From NCBI RefSeq assembly GCF_013911085.1, contig NZ_JACERN010000022.1, positions 1 through 64,000 on the forward strand: 64,000 nt of DNA, read 5' to 3'. Source of the stretch: Aquitalea aquatica. Its GTDB lineage: Bacteria > Pseudomonadota > Gammaproteobacteria > Burkholderiales > Chromobacteriaceae. The notes under the pieces were generated by a model. That model was not told where the DNA came from, ran no database searches, and worked only from the letters and a program-made list of their open reading frames with translations. The translations under genes were made by a program, and so were the position numbers. Below are positions 10,546-19,146 of this stretch, piece by piece; within the stretch, counting starts at the first letter, position 1; each line of letters starts with the position of its first letter.

Positions 10546-11249
10546 AAAGAAAAGCCTTCAGTTTTCAGTTTATCCAGCAGCTGTTTCCAGCGGGTCAGCC
10601 GGTTGACATTGTTGTTCTGCGTAGTGCCGACCCAGATGCTTTCCATATTGAAGCTGAATACCGGGATCAGGTCGGGGCGTTGCGAGGCAGGCTGGATGCT
10701 GGTGATCAGGTTGTCCAGAATCAGCGGCTCCACCGTGGGCGTCGGATAGTATGCCAGTACCATGTGTGCCTGGGTGATATTGCTGCTAGGGCCACCTATG
10801 CGTGCCTTGACATAGGTCAGACGAATCTTGTCCGGCGACATGCCAAGCAGTCGCAGCGACACATATTTGCCGATGACAAAGCCTTTGCAGTCAGCCATGC
10901 CCTTGCCGAAGGTTTCCAGTGGCGTGGCCCAGTAGTCTTCCTGTCGCCATACCTGGCTATTTTCAGCATAAGTGATGCGGCGATTGAAAAACTCGTTGAC
11001 GTCTTTCAGGCGCTGGCTGTCGCTGCTGCCCGCGGTATTCAGCATGCTCTGCCATTCGCGATACAGGCGCTGTGCCTGTGGCCCGTAGCGCGATACCGTC
11101 TGTTCGCTGGGCAGACTGCTGCCGGTGACGCCAAGGCAGAGAAACCACAGCAGCAAGGGCAGCAGTAACAGGCGTAACGCTGCGGCCGAGAGTGAACTCA
11201 GCAGCGGGCGACGCAAGCGTAAGGTTCTGGCTGCACAAAGCTGGGGCAT
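10542..11249 (-). CDS. lapG: Periplasmic cysteine protease LapG (transglutaminase-like)
   Basis: Bacterial transglutaminase-like cysteine protease (DUF920 family). Homologues cut the N-terminal region of LapA-type adhesins to release them when c-di-GMP is low. The 235 residues begin with a basic region and a hydrophobic export segment. The catalytic triad is visible: Cys in GMADCKG, His in QAHMVLAYY, Asp in LILDNL. The residue after the catalytic Cys is Lys, where characterised LapG proteins have the calcium-binding Glu (usual context DCED). The ATG at 11249 was chosen; a TTG at 11267 would add six residues, and neither has a strong ribosome binding site. It overlaps lapD by 4 bp. Confidence 0.9.
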   Translation of the reverse strand: MPQLCAARTLRLRRPLLSSLSAAALRLLLLPLLLWFLCLGVTGSSLPSEQTVSRYGPQAQRLYREWQSMLNTAGSSDSQRLKDVNEFFNRRITYAENSQVWRQEDYWATPLETFGKGMADCKGFVIGKYVSLRLLGMSPDKIRLTYVKARIGGPSSNITQAHMVLAYYPTPTVEPLILDNLITSIQPASQRPDLIPVFSFNMESIWVGTTQNNNVNRLTRWKQLLDKLKTEGFSF

Positions 11250-11369
11250 GATCTTGATCTGGAACAAAAAATTGCAGCGTTCGGAAATTTCCGTGTGTAT
11301 AATTTTGTATATATTGTGTTTTAGTTTTTAATTATAAATAAACAAGATATTTGATATGGGGTAGTATTC
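11250..11369. promoter_or_regulatory. Divergent lapG / tolC-like intergenic promoter region
   Basis: An AT-rich 120-bp gap separates divergent genes. It has a perfect 12-bp palindrome cggaaatttccg (11282-11293) followed by TATAAT (11298-11303), which could be the -10 element of the plus-strand channel gene. No good -35 at standard spacing is visible; TTGCAG at 11272 is 20 bp away. An activator or repressor site at the palindrome is an inference. Confidence 0.4.
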
Positions 11370-12908
11370 ATGAGAAGTCTACATAAATCCATCAGATTGT
11401 CGGCAGCATTGGCTCTCAGCGGTATTGCTGCAGTACTGCCACAGCATGCTTTGGCGATCGATGTAGATAATGCTGTTCAGCAGGCAGTGCTGAACAACCC
11501 GGAAGTGCTGGCCAAGCTGCACCAGTTCCGTGGGGCGGGACAGGATGTGAATGTAGGCCGTGCCGGTTATATGCCGACTGTCGATCTGGGCTATGAATCA
11601 AATCGTCAGCGTTATGACTACCCCAACAATGCGGGTGTGGCCGATCAGAATTACACCACCCGTGGCTGGAAACTGAGCCTGAGTCAGAATCTGTTCCAGG
11701 GTCTGCAAACCTATAACACGGTCAAGCAGCTGGGTTACGATCAGCAAGTGCGCTATTTCGACCTGCTTGATACATCGGAAAGCATTGCCCTGCAAACCAT
11801 CCAGGCCTATCAGGATGTGCTGCGCTATCGCCAGCTGGTGAACAGCGCGCAGGAAAACTATGCCATCCACAAAGGCATTTACGAACAGATCGAACAAAAA
11901 GTACAAGCCGGCGTGGGCCGCCGTGTCGACCTGGAGCAGGCTGCCGGCCGTCTGGCCCTGGCCGAAACCAACCTGCTGACTGACACCTCCAATCTGCATG
12001 ATGTGTCTGCCCGCTATACCCGTCTTACCGGCAGCGAACCGCCGGCACAGCTGAACGAGCTACCGGCGTTGACCGAAGCCTTGCCGCGTAATGGCGACTT
12101 GATCAAGGACGCGGTCTTGCACAATCCGGCTTATCTGGGTGCATTGGCCAATATCCGTTCTGCCGCTGCCGAGGTGAATGTCCGCCGTGGTGCTTTCTCG
12201 CCTACGCTGGACTTGCAGGCCAGCAAGGCACCCACCAATAACTATGACGGCTACAATGGTCGTACCAATCTTTCATCGACGGCCATCATCTTCAACATGA
12301 ACCTGTTCCGTGGCGGCGCTGACCGTGCGCGTCTGGGTTCGGCTGCCGAGAAGCTGAATACCACCAGAGACCTGCGCGACAAAGTTTGCCGTGACATGCG
12401 CCAGACGCTGAGTATTGCCAACAACAATATCCTCAAGCTCAAGGTTCAGATGAATTCGCTGCGTCAGCATCAGCTGTCCACCGAGAAGGCACGTGATGCC
12501 TATCGCAAGCAGTTCGATATCGGCCAGCGTACCCTGCTGGACGTTCTGGACAGCGAGAATGAATTGTTCGACGCCCAGCGCGCTTACATCAATGCCCAGT
12601 CCGATTACAAGCTTGCCGAAGCCACTGTGCTGGGCAACTCCGGTCGCCTGCTGGAAACGCTCAGACTGAAACCGGTGGAAAGCTTCCAGACGGACAACAG
12701 TCTGAGTGATGAAGAGCAGAATGCCTGCAGCACGACGTATACCGCACCCACCCTGATCGATGTGCAGTCGATCCAGGCGCGGCACTACGAAGCCGCCAGC
12801 GCTGAACCCGCTCTTGCAGCGGCGGCTCCTCTTGCCGCACCGGCTCCGGCCAAGCTGCCACAGCAAAAAGCCAAAAAGAAGAAAATCGCGGCATCGATGG
12901 CCAATTAA
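11370..12908 (+). CDS. lapE: TolC-family type I secretion outer-membrane channel (LapE-like)
   Basis: Outer-membrane channel for type I secretion, presumably exporting the neighbouring adhesin. The 512 residues begin with a clear signal peptide (cleavage after QHALA, about residue 29) and show the two homologous TolC halves, with LSQNLFQG (about 108) and FNMNLFRGGAD (about 307) as the repeated strand motifs. The C-terminal tail is Ala/Pro/Lys-rich and ends KKKKIAASMAN, beyond the usual OEP domain. Whether this is lapE proper or a general TolC is judged from context only. No ABC or membrane-fusion partner is in the window. Confidence 0.9.
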   Translation: MRSLHKSIRLSAALALSGIAAVLPQHALAIDVDNAVQQAVLNNPEVLAKLHQFRGAGQDVNVGRAGYMPTVDLGYESNRQRYDYPNNAGVADQNYTTRGWKLSLSQNLFQGLQTYNTVKQLGYDQQVRYFDLLDTSESIALQTIQAYQDVLRYRQLVNSAQENYAIHKGIYEQIEQKVQAGVGRRVDLEQAAGRLALAETNLLTDTSNLHDVSARYTRLTGSEPPAQLNELPALTEALPRNGDLIKDAVLHNPAYLGALANIRSAAAEVNVRRGAFSPTLDLQASKAPTNNYDGYNGRTNLSSTAIIFNMNLFRGGADRARLGSAAEKLNTTRDLRDKVCRDMRQTLSIANNNILKLKVQMNSLRQHQLSTEKARDAYRKQFDIGQRTLLDVLDSENELFDAQRAYINAQSDYKLAEATVLGNSGRLLETLRLKPVESFQTDNSLSDEEQNACSTTYTAPTLIDVQSIQARHYEAASAEPALAAAAPLAAPAPAKLPQQKAKKKKIAASMAN

Positions 12909-12961
12909 GCAGCAGTTGGTCTGCGGCAGTACAAGCAGCAGACTAGACTTTGCCTGACAAG

Positions 12962-12990
12962 AACGGGACAGCAATGTCCCGTTTTTCTTT
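12962..12990 (+). terminator. Rho-independent terminator of the tolC-like gene
   Basis: A perfect 9-bp stem, aacgggaca (12962-12970) and tgtcccgtt (12975-12983), has a gcaa loop and is followed by a T-rich tract. Confidence 0.92.
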
Positions 12991-13264
12991 GGAACAGGCG
13001 TAACCCAGCGGCCGCCATGAATGGTATGCCGGCTGCTATGTTGCATTGCATCGTGGGGGAGCTGACTGGCGGTATGGGGCTGGCGTGACAGCCAAGCTGC
13101 AAGGGCAGGGTAGGTAGTGCGGAAAGTATGGCCGACAGGAGAACGGCGTGCTGCCCGCTGGCACATGCAGCAGGCACGACAGCACCGTTCCCGTTCCGGT
13201 ATTACAGTATTTTCCTGTCAGGCAATGACGCACTCAGCAGTGCGTTTTCGACATTGCCTGCTGA
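12991..13264. other. Intergenic region with a long imperfect hairpin after the KfrA-like gene
   Basis: No gene is supported here. Immediately after the KfrA-like stop (minus strand) is a two-part hairpin: outer arms caggcaatg (13219-13227) and cattgcctg (13252-13260), inner arms acgcact (13228-13234) and agtgcgt (13239-13245), with a 6-nt bulge. There is no clear T tract on the minus strand, so it may be a 3'-end stabiliser rather than a classical terminator. Confidence 0.55.
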
Positions 13265-13939
13265 TCAGGACATCTTGACGAACTTGCTCACGCGATCTGC
13301 AGCGTCCAGCGACTCGGCTTCCGCGCCATTTGCCAGGTCGGCAGCTTGCGGCGGATTGAAAGACGACTCCTGCGGTTCGGTACGCAGGCGGTTTTCCAGT
13401 TGCTGTACGGTTTCTTCCAGCACGGTAACCTTTTCCTGGGCGCTGACCGCCTTGGTGCCGAATTCATGCAGCTTGGGCAGCATCTGGTTCAGCTTGTTTT
13501 CGTTTGTCGTGTTGATGCTCAACTGATGCGACAACTGCTTCTGGGTCGCGATCAGCTCCTGGGTCTGGCGGTCATAGGCCATGGACAGTTCCAGACGCAG
13601 GCGTTCCAGTTCGTCGCGTTCCTGTTCCCAGGATTTTTGGGCGGCGTAAAGATTCTGGTTGGCGATTTTCTTGGCGCATTCCCAGACGCTAGATAGCATC
13701 TCATTGTAGGTTTTCGACAGTTCTTCCGGTGTATTGCCGCTCAGCTGGGCAGCGGAAGCCGGCAGGACCTTGCGCCATTCTTTCAGAACCTGGCTGGCGG
13801 TCACCATGTCGATACCGGCGAGTTCGCGGACCTTGTCAAGCGCCGGCATTTCGCTTCTCCCCGATTGCTCGTACAACAGATTGGCAATAGAAAAAATCCG
13901 ATCCCTGACTTCAGTCGGCACTTGCATCCGATTATCCAT
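13265..13939 (-). CDS. KfrA-like N-terminal DNA-binding, coiled-coil protein
   Basis: The 224 residues start at ATG 13939, which has a strong GGAGAG ribosome binding site; a longer frame to 13963 lacks one. Residues about 5-75 resemble the KfrA N-terminal DNA-binding domain (VPTEVRDRIFSIANLLYEQ ... LAGIDMVTASQVLKEWRK). Residues about 100-190 are a long Glu/Gln/Leu-rich predicted coiled coil. KfrA proteins are mostly plasmid regulators and architectural proteins; several chromosomal homologues exist. No plasmid partition or replication gene is adjacent, so its target is unknown. Confidence 0.78.
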   Translation of the reverse strand: MDNRMQVPTEVRDRIFSIANLLYEQSGRSEMPALDKVRELAGIDMVTASQVLKEWRKVLPASAAQLSGNTPEELSKTYNEMLSSVWECAKKIANQNLYAAQKSWEQERDELERLRLELSMAYDRQTQELIATQKQLSHQLSINTTNENKLNQMLPKLHEFGTKAVSAQEKVTVLEETVQQLENRLRTEPQESSFNPPQAADLANGAEAESLDAADRVSKFVKMS

Positions 13940-14312
13940 TTTAACTCTCCTGTCTAATTGCACTCCACCCTGGCTTATCAGAATACCATTGTCGGAAGTG
14001 CTAAAATTGCTTACCTACAGTTTACCACCCAAAGTGCCCAAAGTGAGGCAACGCCATAAACGGTACACGAACACATTAAATCCGCCTGCGCCGTACCCGG
14101 GCTCGCTATTCAATTGCGATCCTGTTCTATGGGCAGGGTAAATCCATTTCCTGTACATGCTCTGTTCAGTTCAGTCCGTCTTTTACAAGCAAGATGGTGG
14201 CGGTTGATTTGACCGGCACCATCTTCATGATTAGGCACATTGATATCCGGATAGATTATTAAGGCGCCGTGTTTTATTGCAGATGATTGCCTGGTGGCGG
14301 CAATCAGTCTGG
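13940..14312. other. Intergenic region upstream of the KfrA-like gene
   Basis: No coding region is supported. It contains a strong hairpin: aagatggtg (14191-14199) pairs with caccatctt (14217-14225), extended inside by cggt/accg across a single G-G mismatch. There is no T tract on either side. A second small dyad, gattgcc/ggcaatc, lies near 14285-14308 just after the FimV-like stop. Confidence 0.5.
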
Positions 14313-15527
14313 CTAATTCTTCAACTGTTGTTGCAGCTTTTCGATCCGCTTGTTCAGGCCATCCATTTTCGTCATCGCTTCGTCAATGGAGTGCAGTTTC
14401 TTTTGCAGCTCTTCGATACGCAGGTCGTCGTTGCTCGTGCTGGCCGGTGCGACTACTGGTTTGCCTACCGGGGCCGGCCTGGTGTCGACAGCTGGCTTGG
14501 CAAATGTCTTGCCAGTCGGCTTGCTGGCCGGTTTCAACATGAGTTTGGTCTTGGTGGGCAGTTTGTCAGAATGCAGGATTTTATCAATCTGGCCTTTTGA
14601 TACCGCCTTGATACGGGCGGTTGCGGGCAGCTGGAGCAAGGCACCCTGTTTGAGCCGGTTGGGGTTGCCACCGACAAAAGCATGTTTGTTGGCCAGATAC
14701 AGAGCAGCCATGGTCTGGTTGATACTGGTATTGGCCGGTTTCAGCTGGCGGGCCAGGCGCCACAGGCTGGTGCCACGGTTGGCTCTGATGTGCTGCAGCA
14801 CTGCGGCCGGCTTCGGCTCTGGTTTGCTGGCGGCTACCGGGGCACTGAGCGGCTCGCTACGTACCACTGCCTCTGCTGCAGGCGGCTGCGACGGGACAGG
14901 AGCGGGAGTGGCTGCCTGCGCGGCGACAATGCTTGCCACGGGCGCGGCTACCGGTGTCGCCTCCGAGACCACTACAGGGTTTGCCACCGGGGCCGGCTGG
15001 GCCGGCGCGGCGACAATGCTTGCCACGGGCGCAGCTACAGGTGTCGCCACCGATGCCACTACAGGGTTTGCCACCGATGCCGGCTGTGCCGGCGCAGGCG
15101 TGGCATTAGCCAGCGGTTTGCTGGTCGCCGGTGCAGTGGTCGGGCTCAGAACTGCGGTGTATTCGCGGACCTGCCACTTGGATAAAGCCTCGATTTTAAT
15201 GGCAAAGCGCAGAGAAGGTTCATCAATAGGCTGATTCGAACTGATATGAATCATGCCGCCCTGATCGGAAGAAAGCAGGGTAAAGCGCAGGGATGACAGA
15301 AAGCGGGAAGAATAAAGATCGGGGTCGCGGACTTCGGTATCACCGGCCAAGGCGATTCTGGCATTATCCAGTTCCTCGGCGGAGAATCCGACCAGATTAA
15401 TATCAGCCTGAAACGGTTCGCCCAGGTGTGATTTGACCTGTAAATCTCCCAAGCCAGCCAGTGCATTGGCCGAAAGGAAGGAAGATACAATCATGCTCCC
15501 CAGCTTGATTTTATCGCAACCCGACAT
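14313..15527 (-). CDS. FimV-like protein (N-terminal FimV domain, Ala/Pro linker, C-terminal coiled coil)
   Basis: The 404 residues start at ATG 15527, preceded by GTGGAG; a TTG 15 bp upstream is less likely. A signal peptide (SSFLSANALA) is followed by the conserved FimV opening GLGDLQVKSHLGEPFQADI. An Ala/Pro/Val-rich low-complexity linker (about 130-235) includes an imperfect 29-residue duplication. Next comes a LysM-like/FimV core (SLWRLARQLKPANTSINQ) and a C-terminal coiled coil. FimV-type proteins bind peptidoglycan and organise polar type IV pili or twitching factors. It is much shorter than full FimV and lacks its cytoplasmic TPR domain and a clear transmembrane segment, so an exported partial homologue is the safest call. 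Confidence 0.82.
   Translation of the reverse strand: MSGCDKIKLGSMIVSSFLSANALAGLGDLQVKSHLGEPFQADINLVGFSAEELDNARIALAGDTEVRDPDLYSSRFLSSLRFTLLSSDQGGMIHISSNQPIDEPSLRFAIKIEALSKWQVREYTAVLSPTTAPATSKPLANATPAPAQPASVANPVVASVATPVAAPVASIVAAPAQPAPVANPVVVSEATPVAAPVASIVAAQAATPAPVPSQPPAAEAVVRSEPLSAPVAASKPEPKPAAVLQHIRANRGTSLWRLARQLKPANTSINQTMAALYLANKHAFVGGNPNRLKQGALLQLPATARIKAVSKGQIDKILHSDKLPTKTKLMLKPASKPTGKTFAKPAVDTRPAPVGKPVVAPASTSNDDLRIEELQKKLHSIDEAMTKMDGLNKRIEKLQQQLKN
14919..15092 (-). repeat. Two imperfect 87-bp tandem repeats in the FimV-like linker
   Basis: The segment beginning cgcggcgacaatgcttgcca at about 14919 recurs at 15006, a period of 87 bp or 29 codons. The copies differ at scattered positions. 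They encode the Val/Ala/Pro linker of the FimV-like protein. Confidence 0.8.
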
Positions 15528-16245
15528 GATATTGCTCCACAAATGATTTCCATATACAGGCTATGGAAGCGGTCATTGCACAGTGGCTGGCCGCTGGAAA
15601 TTTTGATTTATTAGTTTGCACTGCCGTTTATTATTTGCCTGGCAATGATTGTTTTGCTGCTGTAAAACAACTCTGCGGCTATTGCTCTGGCAGAGTAATT
15701 ATTTGCGGCTTTATTTATTATGTTCAGTGCGCTATCCTGTTTCGGTCTTGCCTGAAACGCTAAGCTGCGTACTGTATGCCAGAACCAGCTACGCGTCATC
15801 GGCAGCCTGCAGGGCCACATTGCTGGCACCCTGTCATGCGTACTGGCTACTTTCAGACACCGCCCGTCATCCTGCGCGCACCTTGCTGCCAGCGACTGCC
15901 CTGGCGCTGTTGCAGCATAAACAGATAATAAAGCTGTTTTATTGCGTCTCGCCGCTCGGTTTGCCAGTGCCACATCGTTTTTTCAATGTTTTGCCTGTCA
16001 TTTTCCCGATTCTAGTAGCGATTTTTCCTTTAAAACAGCTCATAAATCTGTTGAGTTTGTAGGCATTGTACTGTCCTGTCAATCGCAGACGTGCTTGTCA
16101 TGTCCGGGCCTGGATTCCGGTCAGAAAACAGCAGCGGCAGGCCAGCTTGGCAAGGCTGGTGGGGCGACCCTGCTTTATGGTGATTCCTGCCCGATTTGTC
16201 AGCCCCGGATGGCCAGCGCTACTTGCTGGCGCTGCCGCAAGCAGG
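15528..16245. other. Long non-coding gap (about 720 bp)
   Basis: No convincing gene is seen on either strand. The part from about 15600 to 15760 is more AT-rich than the surroundings and could hold the promoter of the FimV-like gene. The rest is GC-rich with only short unsupported frames. No tRNA, terminator or repeat family is recognised. Confidence 0.5.
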
Positions 16246-16271
16246 AAAAAGGCCGCTCGAAGAGCGGCCTT
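16246..16271 (-). terminator. Rho-independent terminator of the chemoreceptor gene
   Basis: A 10-bp perfect stem, aaggccgctc (16249-16258) and gagcggcctt (16262-16271), has a 3-nt loop. On the minus strand a T tract follows (A at 16246-16250). It lies 21 bp after the chemoreceptor stop. Confidence 0.93.
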
Positions 16272-16292
16272 GCAGAGGGGAGGGCGGGTGTG

Positions 16293-17942
16293 TCAGACGC
16301 GGAAGCGGTTCAGGCTATCGTTGAGGGCGGCCGACAAATCTTTCAGTTGCTGAGCCAGCTGATGCGATTCCTGTACCGAGCGGTTGGTGTTGTCGTTCAT
16401 CTGGGCGATTTGCTCGACATTGCGTGCCACATCCTGGCTGGCCTGGCTTTGTTCCTTGATGGCCCCGGCGACATCACCAATCTTGTCTACCGAGCGTTGT
16501 GACAGATCACGGATCAGTTGCAGCGAGGTGGCCACCTGCTGGGTGCTGCGGACACCGGTTTCGATGCGGGCATTAGCCTGCTGCATGCTGTGGAAGGCTT
16601 GCTGGGTGTCGGTTTGTACCCCGGAAATGCGCGAGGAAATTTCAGCGGTGGCCACGCTGGTGCGTTCGGCCAGCTTGCGCACCTCATCGGCCACCACGGC
16701 AAAGCCACGACCCATTTCACCGGCACGTGCTGCTTCGATGGCGGCATTCAGAGCCAGCAGATTGGTCTGGTCGGCGATATCGCGTATCACCTTGACGATG
16801 TCGCCGATTTCACCGGAGCGCTGGTTGAGCTGGTCGATGACCCGCGAGGTTTCGGTAATGCTGCTGGCAATCTGGCGAATTTCGGCGGCTGCCTGGATCG
16901 CTAGCTGGCTGCTTTGGGTGGCTTCGCTGGTGGCGTGGCGTGCCTGTTCTTCCACGCCCTGGGTGTTGTCCGACACCATGTGGATGCTGACCGTCATCTG
17001 CTCGATGCTGGCGGCACAGGCGGAGGCGGCTTCCGATTGCTGGTGCGAGGCCTTGGCCACGTAGTCGCTGACATTGCCCAGTTGGTCGGCCACACCGACC
17101 AGCTGCGAGGAATAACCGTGCGATTCCTGGATCAGCGTGCGTACCGTACCCACCAGATCGGCTACCGAGCGGCCCATGCTGCCCAGTTCATTACGGCCCA
17201 GATCGGGAAACTGGTGCGTCAGGTCGCGGCTTTGTGCCAGGTGCTGGCTGCTGTCGCGCATGCTGTTGAGCGGGTGGCGAATGGAACGGATGATGAGCCA
17301 GGACAGGGCAATACCCAGTAGCAGGGCAATGGCCAGCAGCGCCAGGACCGCGGTGCGTACCGAGGTTGAAGTGGTATTGATCTGGCTGCCCAGTGCATCC
17401 ACGGCTTCCACGGCCGACTTGCTGATGGTCTGCAGCATGTCTTCCATCTGGTGCACGTTTTCCTTGTACTTGCCGATGGCGGCATTGCCATCGGCCGGTG
17501 TGGTGATGCTGCCGGCCTCAACCTGGCTGCTGACTGCGGTGAAACCATCAGCATAGGCTTGCAGTAATTCACCTTGCCGGGTAACCGGGCCGGTGAGCGT
17601 GGCGCTCAGGCTGTTATTGCCTGCGTTCAGCTCTTGCAGCAGCACCTTCACAGTTTCCTGTGCCTTGCCATAGGTGTCTTTCCATTTGCCCAGGTATTCG
17701 CTGCGTTTTTCCGCCGAGGTGACATTAAGGAAATAGTCTTTCTCGAAGCGGCGCAGATTGCCCATGTGTACGCGTAGCTGCGATACATCGCGGAAAAACA
17801 CCAGTTCGTGGCTGGAGACGTTCTCGACACGTTGGTCGATGCGGCCCAGCCCTTGCAGGGTGATGCTGCCGATGATGGCCAGTGCCACCAGCAGCAGGCT
17901 GAAGCCTGCGGTGATGCGCGTGGCGATGGATAGATTTTTCAT
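16293..17942 (-). CDS. Methyl-accepting chemotaxis protein
   Basis: Inner-membrane chemoreceptor of 549 residues. ATG 17942 has a GGGGAG ribosome binding site; an 18-residue upstream extension is not supported. It has TM1 (about 10-31), a periplasmic four-helix-bundle-like sensor with the [11 protein letters not shown] motif (about 60), TM2 (about 192-213), HAMP, and a full signalling domain with the hairpin tip [19 protein letters not shown]. It ends NDSLNRFRV without a CheR-tethering pentapeptide. The ligand cannot be read from the sequence. It is monocistronic, with its own terminator. Confidence 0.95.
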   Translation of the reverse strand: MKNLSIATRITAGFSLLLVALAIIGSITLQGLGRIDQRVENVSSHELVFFRDVSQLRVHMGNLRRFEKDYFLNVTSAEKRSEYLGKWKDTYGKAQETVKVLLQELNAGNNSLSATLTGPVTRQGELLQAYADGFTAVSSQVEAGSITTPADGNAAIGKYKENVHQMEDMLQTISKSAVEAVDALGSQINTTSTSVRTAVLALLAIALLLGIALSWLIIRSIRHPLNSMRDSSQHLAQSRDLTHQFPDLGRNELGSMGRSVADLVGTVRTLIQESHGYSSQLVGVADQLGNVSDYVAKASHQQSEAASACAASIEQMTVSIHMVSDNTQGVEEQARHATSEATQSSQLAIQAAAEIRQIASSITETSRVIDQLNQRSGEIGDIVKVIRDIADQTNLLALNAAIEAARAGEMGRGFAVVADEVRKLAERTSVATAEISSRISGVQTDTQQAFHSMQQANARIETGVRSTQQVATSLQLIRDLSQRSVDKIGDVAGAIKEQSQASQDVARNVEQIAQMNDNTNRSVQESHQLAQQLKDLSAALNDSLNRFRV

Positions 17943-18159
17943 TGAACTCCCCGAACCTCGTAGCCAGACAGATAGATGGCGGATGGGTACTTGCATGCGG
18001 TTGTCAGCAACAGTCAGTCATCAGGATGACCAACTGATGACGGCAGGGGTCAGCCCGGTTTTTATTGTTGTCGCTGCCTACCATCGTGACCATGCCAGCC
18101 ACATCCGGCCGGCACATTAGCATGGACTAGCTTAACAATCACCCCTTGGTACTGCATTG

Positions 18160-18954
18160 TTAGCTTGGCAAAGCCAAACCAACTGCCTGATAGGTATTGG
18201 ACCAGAGGGCAGGTGTTAATGTATTCAAGTCCATATTTCTTAATTCGGCCATGATCATGGCGAATTTTTGCAGATTAGCGGGTGTGTTGGGCTGTTGCGT
18301 GGCCCATTGTGGGCGGATGTCCGGGGCATCGGTTTCCAGTACCAGCGCCTCCAGCGGCAGGGTGGCGGCCAGTTCACGGATACGGCGCGAACCGCTATAG
18401 CTCATGGCGCCACCAAAGCCCAGTTTGAAACCGAGCCGGATAAAGGCATCGGCCTGCTGCCGGCTGCCATTGAAGGCATGGGCAATACCACCCGGTACGG
18501 GAATCTGGCGCAGGTATTTCAGGATGCGGTCCTGTGCACGGCGCACATGCAGCAGCACGGGCAGATTGTATTTGCGTGCCAGTTTCAACTGTTCCACCAG
18601 CAATTGCTCCTGGCGGGTGGCATCCAGTCCCGGCACATAGTAATCCAGCCCGATTTCTCCCACGGCAACCGGCGCATGCTGTTGCAAGTGTTGTTCCAGC
18701 GTGTGCAGGTGGTCATCCAGATGGCGTTGCAGATAGATGGGGTGCAGGCCGAAGGCAATCCAGCAGCCATAGCGCTCGCGCATGGTCAGGCTGTCGGCAA
18801 AGCTGTCGCTGTGGATGGAGGGCAGCAGCAACTGGCCAATGCCGGCGGCTTGTGCGGCGGCGACGATGGCATCGCGCTGGCCGTCGAATTCCGGCGCATC
18901 CAGATGGCAGTGCGAGTCGATCAGACAGTGGCCGGGTGCAGGCTGAAAGCGCAT
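18160..18954 (-). CDS. TatD-family metal-dependent hydrolase
   Basis: TatD/YcfH/YjjV-type hydrolase of 264 residues; family members are metal-dependent DNases or putative esterases. ATG 18954 follows GCGGAG at good spacing and was preferred to the start nine codons upstream. Metal ligands are visible: HCH in LIDSHCHLDAPEF, Glu in VGEIGLDYY, His in LLHVRRAQD and GIAHAFNGS, Asp in LETDAPDIRP. Its role is best described as a metal hydrolase; the physiological substrate in this clade is uncertain. Confidence 0.92.
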   Translation of the reverse strand: MRFQPAPGHCLIDSHCHLDAPEFDGQRDAIVAAAQAAGIGQLLLPSIHSDSFADSLTMRERYGCWIAFGLHPIYLQRHLDDHLHTLEQHLQQHAPVAVGEIGLDYYVPGLDATRQEQLLVEQLKLARKYNLPVLLHVRRAQDRILKYLRQIPVPGGIAHAFNGSRQQADAFIRLGFKLGFGGAMSYSGSRRIRELAATLPLEALVLETDAPDIRPQWATQQPNTPANLQKFAMIMAELRNMDLNTLTPALWSNTYQAVGLALPS

Positions 18955-19146
18955 GGCAGGCTCCGCAGGGTGAGGCCGCATTTTGTAACACGATCTGGCG
19001 GCTGTCGGCTATGCGGCGCGTGCGCTACTGCCCCGCGCCGCTATCAAAAAAACTGCGACTGCGTTGCGCCTTCTTGCCGTACACCTTGTACTGTCTGCGC
19101 CGGCAGGCCTGGTCTCAGGGACGCTACGCTATTTTATTAGCCGCAG

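Noticed and set aside
15611-15973. 120-codon minus-strand frame in the long gap before the chemoreceptor
   Set aside because: No start signal, mixed composition and no recognisable domain.
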